Below, in pieces: positions 26,859 through 34,870 of a stretch of 61,676 bases of DNA. This stretch comes from Desulfogranum marinum. Lineage in GTDB: Bacteria > Desulfobacterota > Desulfobulbia > Desulfobulbales > Desulfobulbaceae. Location of the stretch: positions 1-61,676 of the forward strand of contig NZ_JAFFQD010000032.1 of assembly GCF_016918565.1 (NCBI RefSeq), read 5' to 3'. Position 1 is the stretch's first letter; each line of letters opens with the position of its first letter. The notes beneath the pieces are model-generated. The model was not told where the DNA came from. It was given only the letters and a program-made list of their open reading frames with translations, and ran no database searches. A program made the translations under genes and the position numbers.

Positions 26859-28211
26859 ATGAGTGATAAACAATATAAGGTCCTGTTAGTTGATGATGAG
26901 GCCGATCTGCTCCGGTTATGGAAATTAAGGATTCAGTCCAACGGGTATGACGTCTCTGTAGCAGAATGCGCAGAAGAGGCGTTGGCAACATTTGCAGCGA
27001 TAAAGCCCGATGTGGTTTTAACGGATTTACGTATGCCGGGTATCGACGGCATGGCCCTGTTCGAGGAAATTCGAAAGCAAAATAAATCGATCCCTGTGAT
27101 CATTATTACTGCTCACGGTTCTATTCCTGAAGCGGTTGAGGCGACCCGTCAGGGTGTTTTTTCTTTTTTGACCAAACCCATTGATGGGAAAGAACTGGTT
27201 GAGGAAATTGAAAAAGCTATTGAAAGTACAGCCGGCCCTCGCAGTGAGGTGCGGGGAGAGCGGGAGGAGTGGCGACAGGATATTATTTCCCGTAGTACGG
27301 TTATGGAAGAGTTGCTGTCCAGGGCGAAACTGGTGGCGGAAACAGATTCAACTATCCTTATCCGCGGGGAAAGCGGGACCGGCAAGGAGTTACTCGCCAT
27401 CGCTTTGCATAGGGCCAGTAATTACCGTAACGGGCCGTTTATCCCTGTAAATTGTACGGCGATCCCCGAAAGTTTACTGGAATCCGAGCTGTTCGGTCAT
27501 GTAAAAGGGTCTTTTACCGGTGCATCGAAAAGTTATGCCGGGCTGTTCCAGTCTGCCCATGAGGGAACCCTGTTTCTTGATGAGATCGGCGATATGCCGC
27601 TGCATATCCAGGTTAAATTATTGCGGGTTCTGCAGGATCGTCAAATTCGCCCTGTTGGGAGTGCTCAGCCGGTGCCGGTCAATGTACGCATTATTTCCGC
27701 GACGCATAGGAACCTGGAAGAGGCGATTCAGGAAAACCAGTTTCGTGAAGATCTGTTCTATCGTTTAAATGTGGTGAGTTTAGAGCTGCCGCCTCTGCAT
27801 AAGCGTAAGGAGGATATCCCGCTCCTTGCAGAGCATTTTGTGAGTATTTTAACTGCCAGGGGCGATGGGCAGTTGAAAAAGTTTACCCCGGAGGCCATGC
27901 AGACCCTGCTCGATGCCTCGTGGCCTGGTAATATCAGGCAGCTGTATAATGTGGTGGAGAATGCCGTGGCCCTGGCGACTTCTTCGTTTATTACCGAAGA
28001 GTTGCTCTATGATGCCATTAAAACAAATCAGAAGAAAATCGTTCCGTTGGCAGAGGCCAGGCGGCAGTTTGAGCAGCAGTATTTGATCCAGTTATTGCAG
28101 ACAACGCGTGGTAATGTTTCGCAGGCTGCTCGGCTTGCCCATCGGAATAGGACGGATTTTTATAAGTTGCTTAATAGGCATCATATAGTGCCCTCACTTT
28201 TTAAGTCGTAA
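26859..28211 (+). CDS. glrR: GlrR-like sigma-54-dependent response regulator
   Basis: A protein of 450 residues. The receiver domain (1-125) has the phospho-acceptor Asp56 in VVLTDLRMPG and Lys106 in LTKP. The AAA+ domain (about 140-380) carries Walker A GESGTGKE (170-177), the sigma-54 contact loop GSFTGA (217-222) and Walker B GTLFLDEIGD. The C-terminal Fis-type helix-turn-helix (RGNVSQAARLAHRNRTDFYKLL) binds enhancers. Phosphorylated GlrR activates sigma-54 promoters of envelope genes in enterics; here the targets are unknown. It is the third gene of the operon and ends in a large palindromic region. Confidence 0.9.
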   Translation: MSDKQYKVLLVDDEADLLRLWKLRIQSNGYDVSVAECAEEALATFAAIKPDVVLTDLRMPGIDGMALFEEIRKQNKSIPVIIITAHGSIPEAVEATRQGVFSFLTKPIDGKELVEEIEKAIESTAGPRSEVRGEREEWRQDIISRSTVMEELLSRAKLVAETDSTILIRGESGTGKELLAIALHRASNYRNGPFIPVNCTAIPESLLESELFGHVKGSFTGASKSYAGLFQSAHEGTLFLDEIGDMPLHIQVKLLRVLQDRQIRPVGSAQPVPVNVRIISATHRNLEEAIQENQFREDLFYRLNVVSLELPPLHKRKEDIPLLAEHFVSILTARGDGQLKKFTPEAMQTLLDASWPGNIRQLYNVVENAVALATSSFITEELLYDAIKTNQKKIVPLAEARRQFEQQYLIQLLQTTRGNVSQAARLAHRNRTDFYKLLNRHHIVPSLFKS

Positions 28212-28308
28212 AAGGCACCCCATCTTCACGCGGTTACGCATGACCGCATAGGACAGCTATAGCGGTCATGCGTAACCACTCAAATCTGGGCACCTTTGAC
28301 GACTTAAA
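28201..28308. repeat. Large palindromic element 1 (overlaps glrR stop)
   Basis: The outer arms TTAAGTCGT (28201-28209) and ACGACTTAA (28299-28307) are inverted, continuing imperfectly inward. An inner perfect 16-bp stem is GGTTACGCATGACCGC (28232-28247) and 28262-28277. It contains the stop codon of the sigma-54 regulator gene, so it may also shape the 3' end of that transcript. Confidence 0.7.
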
Positions 28309-28310
28309 GG

Positions 28311-28425
28311 TGTTCAGCAGCACTCCACGGAGTCTGCGCTTACCTCTGCACACGATTAGGCCTGAGAACATAGCTTTACTATGGTTCTCAAACCTAATCG
28401 TGCACATCTGGAGCACTGCTGAACA
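28311..28425. repeat. Large palindromic element 2, same family as 54848-54957
   Basis: TGTTCAGCAGCACTCCA at the left is matched by TGGAGCACTGCTGAACA at the right, and a further stem with TGCACACGATTAGG and CCTAATCGTGCA lies inside. The arm, read on its reverse complement, aligns with the left arm of 54848-54957 with mostly transition differences, so the two belong to one repeat family. Confidence 0.75.
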
Positions 28426-28542
28426 GTTGCGTCGTTATTGCTGGTAATGCTGCGAGGGAAACCCGATGTGAAGTGTTTTACGTATCTTTTTTGCGACACT
28501 ATGGGGCTGTGGTTTTAAAAGAGACACAACATCAGTAACTTG

Positions 28543-29415
28543 TTATGTCTTTTTTTTGCGACAAGGTTTTTTTGCCGGCTGCTGCTTTGGTTGGCACCGG
28601 GGGCAGCAGAATGTCGCTCTTCCTGCCAGTTCGGTTTTGAGGACAAGGCTTTGGCACTGAGGGCAAGGGGTATCTTTTTTTCCATATACATTGAGCTGAA
28701 GTTGGAAGTACCCGGGTTGTCCGCTTGACCCTAGAAAGTCTGAAATGGTTGTGCCGCCGGCTGCAATTGCTTGTTTAAGGGTAGACTTGGCTGCTGCTAC
28801 AATCTTTTGCCACTGTTTTTTGGTGATGTGCTGCGCTGGGGTGTTGGGGTGGATGCCTGCTTTAAAAAGGGTTTCATTGGCGTAAATATTACCAATCCCG
28901 GCAACGTATTTGCTGTTCATCAGAAAGGGTTTTATTGCTAGTTTTTTGTTGCTTGCCAGTGCTAAGAGAGATTGAGGTGTAAATTCTTTTCCTAGTGGTT
29001 CCATCCCTTCTTTGGCAGAAAAATCGCGTTCCATTTCCTCGGCTCTATCCGGCGGCCAGACCGTTACGCTGCCAAATCTTCTGCTATCGTTAAATCGTAA
29101 TTCTTTGCCATTGCTCAGCGACAGCGCCAAATGGTCATGCTTCGCTTTAGGGATATCTTGTTGCAGAAGGCTCAGTTTGCCGGTCATCCCAAGGTGGACG
29201 ACCAACACTGCCTTGTTTGTCATTCTGAAAAGAAGGTATTTCGCCCTGCGGTCGATGGTCGATATTTCCTGTTGCTTGATGCTGCGTTGGAGCAGTTGAA
29301 GCGGCATGGGGGTGCGTAATTTTTTTCCGCTCCACCATATGTTGATGATTTTCAGGGTGGGTAGATGGGGCAGGAGGCCGAGCCTGGTAACTTCTACTTC
29401 CGGCAGTTCAGGCAT
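28543..29415 (-). CDS. mutM: Formamidopyrimidine-DNA glycosylase (MutM/Fpg)
   Basis: A protein of 290 residues. It removes oxidised purines such as 8-oxoguanine and cleaves the abasic site, using the N-terminal proline (Pro1 of MPELPEVEV after Met removal) as nucleophile. Also seen: the conserved lysine-containing region (HLGMTGKLSLL), the RRFGSVTVW strand, IGNIYANETLF (helix-two-turns-helix) and the C-terminal zinc finger C-x2-C...C-x2-C (PCPQC and CCPRC). A lysine-rich tail follows. The upstream gene (phosphopantetheinyl transferase) overlaps by 8 bases, so the two are probably translated together. Confidence 0.95.
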   Translation of the reverse strand: MPELPEVEVTRLGLLPHLPTLKIINIWWSGKKLRTPMPLQLLQRSIKQQEISTIDRRAKYLLFRMTNKAVLVVHLGMTGKLSLLQQDIPKAKHDHLALSLSNGKELRFNDSRRFGSVTVWPPDRAEEMERDFSAKEGMEPLGKEFTPQSLLALASNKKLAIKPFLMNSKYVAGIGNIYANETLFKAGIHPNTPAQHITKKQWQKIVAAAKSTLKQAIAAGGTTISDFLGSSGQPGYFQLQLNVYGKKDTPCPQCQSLVLKTELAGRATFCCPRCQPKQQPAKKPCRKKKT

Positions 29416-30172
29416 GAGGTTGTCCCTCCGTGCATCCGATTACAAAGTCGTTAAAGGTTGCGATTTTCACTGTGGTGGACGAGTGGCAATTCCCAGTAAC
29501 ATCGCAGTGTAGTTTCCACGCCCCTGCGCCTGTTGGTTCAACTTTCACCACCTTTGTGCCTGTGAAGGTTATGGGTTGGTCATGGAGTAAGCTTTTTTTC
29601 ACCGCCTCCTTAGCAACCCAGATGATGGTAAGGGTGAGGAGGTGCTTTTCCGAGTCGCGGAAAAGCGACTTTTCGGTTTCGGTGGTGAATTTTTCGGCAA
29701 CATTCAACATTTTTGAGGTGACCTGTTGGATATCAATACCGCAGGATTGCCTGGGTGAAACATATGCCGCAGCATACCCTTTGCTGTGGCTGATGGAAAT
29801 AGAGAGAGGGGTGGAAAATTCCGTTTCCAGATAAGGCCGCCCATGTTCGTCTGCTAATATTGAGAAGGTGTTTGGGGCAAGAGGTGTTTGTTTTGTTTTT
29901 TTTCGGAAGAGCTCAAGGCCATATTTAGCAGCCAGTCTGCCGCCAAGCCACTCGGCGTATCGTTTCTTGTAGGAGAAATTTGCCAGCTTGTGCATTTCAG
30001 CAGAAGAGAGGTTTGCTGCAAACAAGGCCGGAAGTTTTTCCTCGGGGTGCAGGTCGTCCAGCAGGGAAAGATCTGCCAGGGCAATGGTTGCATTGTCTGC
30101 TGCGAGCGATGTATATTGGTTGCTAAGTTGCTCCATTTTTTGGAAAAACCGCACCTGACTTTTTGCTGACAT
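29408..30172 (-). CDS. 4'-phosphopantetheinyl transferase (Sfp type)
   Basis: A protein of 254 residues. It transfers phosphopantetheine from coenzyme A to carrier-protein serines. The family signatures are GIDIQQV (magnesium-binding aspartate pair) and WVAKEAVKKSL with the conserved W/F-x-x-K-E-A-x-x-K motif. It belongs to the Sfp-like rather than the short AcpS type, so it could serve either fatty-acid carrier protein or secondary-metabolite synthases. No such synthase is in the window. The downstream mutM overlaps its last codons. Confidence 0.85.
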   Translation of the reverse strand: MSAKSQVRFFQKMEQLSNQYTSLAADNATIALADLSLLDDLHPEEKLPALFAANLSSAEMHKLANFSYKKRYAEWLGGRLAAKYGLELFRKKTKQTPLAPNTFSILADEHGRPYLETEFSTPLSISISHSKGYAAAYVSPRQSCGIDIQQVTSKMLNVAEKFTTETEKSLFRDSEKHLLTLTIIWVAKEAVKKSLLHDQPITFTGTKVVKVEPTGAGAWKLHCDVTGNCHSSTTVKIATFNDFVIGCTEGQPHA

Positions 30173-30298
30173 ATCCCTTTGTTTATGCTTATAGATTGCA
30201 AATTATAGGTTGATTACGTACAATACTCAGCTTGTTGTCTCTCCGTGTAGCCAGAGGATTGATTTCATTTCTCTTTTACACCAGAGAACAATGGCTGT

Positions 30299-30377
30299 GT
30301 AGGGTGGATAAGCGCAGCGCATCCACCAATGGGAAGTATTGGAATCAGCGTGGATGCGCTATGCTTATCCACCCTAC
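30299..30377. repeat. GTAGGGTGGATAAGC-type hairpin repeat
   Basis: GTAGGGTGGATAAGC (30299-30313) pairs with GCTTATCCACCCTAC at the right end, and AGCGCATCCAC pairs with GTGGATGCGCT inside. This palindrome type, with the words GTGGATAAGC and GCGCATCCAC, occurs in intergenic regions of many proteobacterial genomes. It lies just upstream of repeat copy C. Confidence 0.75.
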
Positions 30378-30406
30378 GTATTCTCCTCGGCAAGAAACTT
30401 TTTTTA

Positions 30407-30638
30407 ATCTGATTGCCCCTGAAACTCAGCCATTTTTTTTGGGACTCGGGAGACAGATCGGAGTCTTCGCTTACCTAAATTTTTTAGTACTGAGGTAGGG
30501 GACTGATTTTTTTTCATGGTTTTTTATGAAAATTAGATAGCGAAGACTTCGATCTGTCTCCCGGGTTTAAAAGAGAAATAAAATCAGTCCCCTGTCTTTT
30601 TCAGTAGATAATTGGCTGAGTTTTGTACGTAATCAGAT
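30407..30638. repeat. MITE-like repeat, copy C
   Basis: A 232-bp element with ends ATCTGATT and AATCAGAT. Internally it contains two palindromic blocks (GGAGACAGATCGGAGTCTTCG and its near complement CGAAGACTTCGATCTGTCTCC) and the word AAATCAGTCCCCTGTC. It is the closest relative of copy D. A lone TIR-like end (GATTACGTACAATACTCAGC) also appears at about 30213-30232. Confidence 0.85.
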
Positions 30639-30665
30639 ATTAAAATATAATCAACCCTGTCTACT

Positions 30666-31250
30666 ATGCCTGTTTTTACCGATTTTTCTTTGTTTGATAC
30701 GATTGTTGGTGTGATTTTGTTGTTTTTTTTGGTGCGGGGGCTGTGGATAGGTTTTGTCCGTCAGTTGGCTGCGTTTTGTGCGTTGGTTGGTGGGTACTGG
30801 CTGGCAGCACATTACCACGGCGAAATCGCACCTTTTGCGGCACGGTTTCTGGAAAATCCAAAATTGATTTTTATTGTCAGCTTTGTCTGTATCTTTCTTG
30901 TTGCGGCAATGGCCTTTGGCCTGTTGGGCAAATTGCTTCGCCGCGTAATGGAGATTACTTTGATGGGCTGGTTTGACCGACTGCTTGGTGGTGGGCTCGG
31001 TTTGGTCAAGGGGGCTGTTGTCACCTCGCTTTTGTATATGTTTCTTGCCTCAAGTCTTTCCGGTTCAAATGATGTGCTGCGAAAGTCCATAAGTGCACCG
31101 TATCTTGAGTTGGGTGCTGCTCAGCTGCAGGCATTTATCAATGACCCGCGGCTGCGCGACTATTTTAAACCGAAAAAACCTGCCATAGAGGCGCCTCACA
31201 AGCAAGGCACCTCTTCTGCCAAGAAAAGCAGCAACGGTAAAGAAAAGTAA
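30666..31250 (+). CDS. cvpA: CvpA family membrane protein
   Basis: A protein of 194 residues with about four transmembrane helices (TIVGVILLFFLVRGLWIGFV, LIFIVSFVCIFLVAAMAFGLL, and the amphipathic GWFDRLLGGGLGLVKGAVVTSLLYMFLA). This is the CvpA fold: the characteristic glycine-rich RLLGGGLGLVKG loop is visible. CvpA is linked to colicin V production and to envelope and bile resistance, but its biochemical activity is not known. The C-terminus is lysine/serine-rich. It converges with rfbD with one base between stops. Confidence 0.85.
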   Translation: MPVFTDFSLFDTIVGVILLFFLVRGLWIGFVRQLAAFCALVGGYWLAAHYHGEIAPFAARFLENPKLIFIVSFVCIFLVAAMAFGLLGKLLRRVMEITLMGWFDRLLGGGLGLVKGAVVTSLLYMFLASSLSGSNDVLRKSISAPYLELGAAQLQAFINDPRLRDYFKPKKPAIEAPHKQGTSSAKKSSNGKEK

Positions 31251-31251
31251 A

Positions 31252-32136
31252 TTATTTACAGGCGGCTTCAGCCTCTTGGATCAGGGCGTCCCTGTGCTGG
31301 TTTGCAAACTGCTGGACGTCCTCTTTCCAGTCTGCCATTACATTGATGCCTGCCTGCTTGAGTCGATTGTTTTCCAGTATAGAGTTCGCAGGCCTTGCTG
31401 CAGGGGTTGGGTAATCGGCTGTGGTACATGGTTCCATGGAGTAGGGAACATCCATGCAGTCTAAAAAGAAGCGTGCTCCCTCATACCAGGTGGAGTAGTT
31501 TTCCGCACTGGCATGGACAATGCCCGTTATCTCGTTTTCAAGCAGGACTTTAATCTGAGCGGCAAGGCGGTGCGACCAGGTTAATGAGCCGTATTGGTCA
31601 TTGACTACCCGCATGGTACGTTTGGGATCTGCAATAGCCAGGCGCAGCATGGTCTTGAGAAAATTTGGTCCGCCAAAACCATAGAGCCATGCTGTGCGAA
31701 CGATCAGGTGGTTGGGCACGTTTTGGACAGCCTCATCGCCTTTGAGTTTGCTTTTGCCATACATTGAAAGGGGCGTAGTCTCGGCGTCTTCAAGGTATGG
31801 TTGCGGTGCCGGACGTTTTCCATCGTAGACGTAGTCGGTTGAGATCTGGATGATACGGCTGTTGTACTTGTCGCATTGCTCTGCCAGCAGTTGCGGTCCG
31901 TGGGCATTCACCTCCATGCAGCGTTGCTGGTCGGTTTCGCAGGCGTCAACAGCGGTGTAGGCTGCACAGTTGATAACAGCCTCGGGCTGGTGGGTGGCAA
32001 AAAGGCTTGCTACTTGGGGCGCATCGGTAATGTCGACGTCCTGCACATCACAGCACAAAACAGTGTGCTGAGGCGTAAGTGTTTGCAGGCAGTCTTGGCC
32101 AAGTTGTCCGTTGGCGCCGATTATGAGAAGTTTCAT
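31252..32136 (-). CDS. rfbD: dTDP-4-dehydrorhamnose reductase
   Basis: A protein of 294 residues of the short-chain dehydrogenase type. The N-terminal nucleotide-binding loop is IIGANGQLGQDC; the Tyr-x-x-x-Lys catalytic pair lies in MYGKSKLKGDEAV. It completes the dTDP-L-rhamnose pathway by NAD(P)H-dependent reduction. It lies 11 bases downstream of rfbA, in the same direction, so the two form a pathway operon. The other pathway genes (rfbB and rfbC) are not in this window. The rhamnose made would be used in surface polysaccharide. Confidence 0.92.
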   Translation of the reverse strand: MKLLIIGANGQLGQDCLQTLTPQHTVLCCDVQDVDITDAPQVASLFATHQPEAVINCAAYTAVDACETDQQRCMEVNAHGPQLLAEQCDKYNSRIIQISTDYVYDGKRPAPQPYLEDAETTPLSMYGKSKLKGDEAVQNVPNHLIVRTAWLYGFGGPNFLKTMLRLAIADPKRTMRVVNDQYGSLTWSHRLAAQIKVLLENEITGIVHASAENYSTWYEGARFFLDCMDVPYSMEPCTTADYPTPAARPANSILENNRLKQAGINVMADWKEDVQQFANQHRDALIQEAEAACK

Positions 32137-32147
32137 GGAAGGTATCC

Positions 32148-33020
32148 TTATTGGAGATCGGCCACAATATCCATCAGGTATTGGCCGTATTGGTTTTTCA
32201 TCATAGATGCTGCGAGCTGTTCTACCTGGCTGCTGTCAATGTAGCCGAGGCGGTATGCAATTTCTTCCAGGCACGCTATTTTTAACCCTTGTCGATCCTG
32301 AACTGCCTGGACATAGCTGGAGGCCTGCTGCAGGGATTCGTGGGTGCCGGTATCCAGCCAGCAAAAGCCTCTGCCGAGGAGCTCGACGGTGAGCTTCTTT
32401 TGCTTGAGATAGTGGTTGTTAATGTCCGTGATTTCCAGCTCGCCCCGGGCAGAGGGCTTGATGGATTCAGCAATTTCAACAACCTGATTGTCGTAAAAGT
32501 AGAGGCCGGGTACCGCATGTTTTGATTTTGGTCGGTCAGGCTTTTCTTCTATGCCTATAACCCGGTTGTCTTTATCAAATTCGACCACCCCGTAGCGCTG
32601 AGGATCTTTGACCAGGTACCCGAAGATGGTTCCCCCCTCCTTAAGGTGACTGCACCTGGTGACAATTTCGGCAAATCCATGGCCGAAAAAGATGTTGTCG
32701 CCCAGTACAAGGCAGACTGAATCATTTTCAATAAATGATTTCCCGATCAGAAAAGCCTGGGCAAGTCCCTCCGGGCGTGGCTGCTCGGCATACTCAATGT
32801 TTACGCCAAGGTGACTGCCGTCACCAAAGAGTTCGCTGAAGCGAGGGAGATCGTGCGGGGTGGAGATAATAAGGATATCTCTGATGCCCGCAAGCATCAG
32901 GACCGAGAGCGGGTAGTAAATCATCGGCTTGTCGTACACCGGGATCAGTTGTTTACTTATAACCCGAGTGAGAGGGTAGAGGCGGGTTCCAGAGCCTCCT
33001 GCCAGAATAATGCCTTTCAA
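32148..33020 (-). CDS. rfbA: Glucose-1-phosphate thymidylyltransferase
   Basis: A protein of 290 residues, the usual length. The N-terminal signature [18 protein letters not shown], the [10 protein letters not shown] loop and the EKPDRPKS strand are the nucleotidyltransferase fingerprints. The long open frame begins at 33116, but a TTG start at 33020 gives the normal N-terminus and has AGGAGA eight bases upstream, so that is preferred. It makes dTDP-glucose, feeding rhamnose synthesis with rfbD. Its upstream region contains one MITE-like element. Confidence 0.92.
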   Translation of the reverse strand: MKGIILAGGSGTRLYPLTRVISKQLIPVYDKPMIYYPLSVLMLAGIRDILIISTPHDLPRFSELFGDGSHLGVNIEYAEQPRPEGLAQAFLIGKSFIENDSVCLVLGDNIFFGHGFAEIVTRCSHLKEGGTIFGYLVKDPQRYGVVEFDKDNRVIGIEEKPDRPKSKHAVPGLYFYDNQVVEIAESIKPSARGELEITDINNHYLKQKKLTVELLGRGFCWLDTGTHESLQQASSYVQAVQDRQGLKIACLEEIAYRLGYIDSSQVEQLAASMMKNQYGQYLMDIVADLQ

Positions 33021-33083
33021 CGTGCTTTCTCCTGTTTTTAAGGGGTACGCCCTATTTTTGGGGGACGCTTTCCTTATTAATCT

Positions 33084-33177
33084 ATGAGCCAATTGATTTA
33101 CTGCCTTTTCGCCCAAACTCTCGGAGTCTTCGCTTACCTGACTTTGAACGAAAATTTTCGTAAATCAACGGACTCAT
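33084..33177. repeat. TTGATTTAC inverted-repeat element, copy 1
   Basis: Left: TGAGCCAATTGATTTACTG; right: TTTTCGTAAATCAACGGACTCA. It is the same element as at 33253-33395, in the same orientation. It contains CGGAGTCTTCGCTTACCT, a word shared with copies C and D of the MITE-like family. Confidence 0.7.
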
Positions 33178-33252
33178 CTATGCTTTGCAATAAATGCCGG
33201 AAGTGTGATACGTTCTATTTTAAGCGTGCAGTATATGCTTGATATGCTTTTG

Positions 33253-33395
33253 TGAGCCTGTTGATTTACTGTCTTTTCGCCCAATCTCTTCGTTATGCTG
33301 AAAAAATAATCCTCGGAATATCAAATATATGCCTGTGGTTATTTTTTCAGCATGCCTCGACCTTGAACGAAAATCCTAGTAAATCAACAGACTCT
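33253..33395. repeat. TTGATTTAC inverted-repeat element, copy 2
   Basis: Left TGAGCCTGTTGATTTACTG and right CTAGTAAATCAACAGACTC, facing each other. Inside is a 13-bp perfect stem GCTGAAAAAATAA and TTATTTTTTCAGC. It lies directly before manB and is why an upstream start of that gene is rejected. Confidence 0.75.
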
Positions 33396-33458
33396 TTTAT
33401 GTCGGTACATACTGTATTTTCTCGTTTCTTTCAAATATCATTACCAAGGGTAACTCCA

Positions 33459-34832
33459 TTGAATAACGTGCCTACCTGTTTTACTGCTTATGATATTCGC
33501 GGCAAAGTGCCAAGCGAGTTGGACGAAAAGCTGGCAGCTTTTATCGGGCTTGCCTTTGTTGAACAATTTTCCGCTAAAAAAATAATAGTCGGCCGTGATA
33601 TGCGATTGTCCAGCCCTCTTTTGTCTGCAGCTTTGTGTGAGGCTGTGCAAAAATATGGGGTAGATGTGGTCGATATTGGGCTGTGCGGGACCGAAGAAGT
33701 GTATCACGCTGCGTTTAGCGGGGTGGAAGACGGCATTGATGGTGGGATTATGATCACTGCCAGTCATAACCCTGCCGATTATAATGGCATGAAGCTCGTT
33801 CAGAAGGGGGCAAGGCCGGTTTCCGGAGATACGGGGCTCGTTGATATGGGTGCCAGGGTGATGGATCAAGAATGGAAAGATACCATTTTACGGACTGAGC
33901 CCGGCCGCATTGGCACATATGTCCGGAGGGAGGATAAGCAACCGTATATAGATCACCTGTTGGGCTCAATTGCTGTTGATCGTCTGCAGCCCATGAAAAT
34001 AGTTGTTAATCCTGGCAATGGATGTGCCGGGCCGATCATTGATCTGCTTGAGTCGTCGCTGCCTTTTACCTTTATCCGAATGAACGAAACACCGGATGGT
34101 ACATTTCCCAATGGTGTGCCCAATCCGCTCCTGCCTGAAAAAAGAGCCGCTACTGCCGATGCGGTCCGTGCACATGGAGCCGATCTCGGCATTGCGTGGG
34201 ATGGTGACTTTGACCGGTGCTTTTTTTATGATGAAAATGGACGATTTGTTGAGGGGTATTACATTGTTGGTTTGCTGGCAGCAGCTCTGCTTCAACAGCA
34301 TCCAGGGGCAACGATTCTTCATGACCCCAGGTTGATATGGAATACCATAGAGGTTGTTGAGGCCGCCGGCGGGGTTCCGGTCATGACTCGTACCGGCCAT
34401 GCCTTTATCAAAGAAAAAATGCGTGCCTCTGATGCTGTGTATGGGGGAGAGATGTCTGCCCATCATTACTTTCGTGATTTCGGCTATTGTGATTCAGGCA
34501 TGATTCCATGGCTTCTGGTGTGCGAGTTGATGAGTACGCAGCAGCAAAAGCTGTCCGCAATGGTAGACAGCGCAATGGCCGCATTCCCGGTGAGTGGGGA
34601 AATAAATTCGACCGTGGCGGATCCTGACCAGGTGATAACAGCCATCGAAAAGAAATATGCCGATGGAGAGGTTGATTACACTGACGGGATTTCCATCAGT
34701 TATCCTTTGTATCGCTTCAATGTGAGAAAATCAAACACTGAGCCGGTGCTTCGTTTAAATGTGGAAACACGTGGCGATGCGGAATTACTTGAAAAGATAA
34801 CCCAAGAGTTGCTGCAGCTTATCCGCGGTTGA
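33459..34832 (+). CDS. manB: Phosphomannomutase/phosphoglucomutase
   Basis: A protein of 457 residues, the typical length, if TTG 33459 is the start. An AAGGG ribosome site lies eight bases upstream, and the open frame before it runs through a repeat element. Family motifs are the phosphoserine loop TASHNPADYNGMK, the metal-binding DGDFDRC and the sugar-binding GGEMSAHHYF. It interconverts 6-phospho and 1-phospho hexoses, supplying mannose-1-phosphate for manC or glucose-1-phosphate for rfbA. It lies 38 bases before manC, probably in the same operon. Confidence 0.9.
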   Translation: MNNVPTCFTAYDIRGKVPSELDEKLAAFIGLAFVEQFSAKKIIVGRDMRLSSPLLSAALCEAVQKYGVDVVDIGLCGTEEVYHAAFSGVEDGIDGGIMITASHNPADYNGMKLVQKGARPVSGDTGLVDMGARVMDQEWKDTILRTEPGRIGTYVRREDKQPYIDHLLGSIAVDRLQPMKIVVNPGNGCAGPIIDLLESSLPFTFIRMNETPDGTFPNGVPNPLLPEKRAATADAVRAHGADLGIAWDGDFDRCFFYDENGRFVEGYYIVGLLAAALLQQHPGATILHDPRLIWNTIEVVEAAGGVPVMTRTGHAFIKEKMRASDAVYGGEMSAHHYFRDFGYCDSGMIPWLLVCELMSTQQQKLSAMVDSAMAAFPVSGEINSTVADPDQVITAIEKKYADGEVDYTDGISISYPLYRFNVRKSNTEPVLRLNVETRGDAELLEKITQELLQLIRG

Positions 34833-34870
34833 TGTATACGCAGTTAACATACAAATATTAGAGGTATATT

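Noticed and set aside
33252-33458. Extended N-terminus of phosphomannomutase
   Set aside because: The extension is made from a repeat element; TTG 33459 has a good ribosome site and gives the family length.
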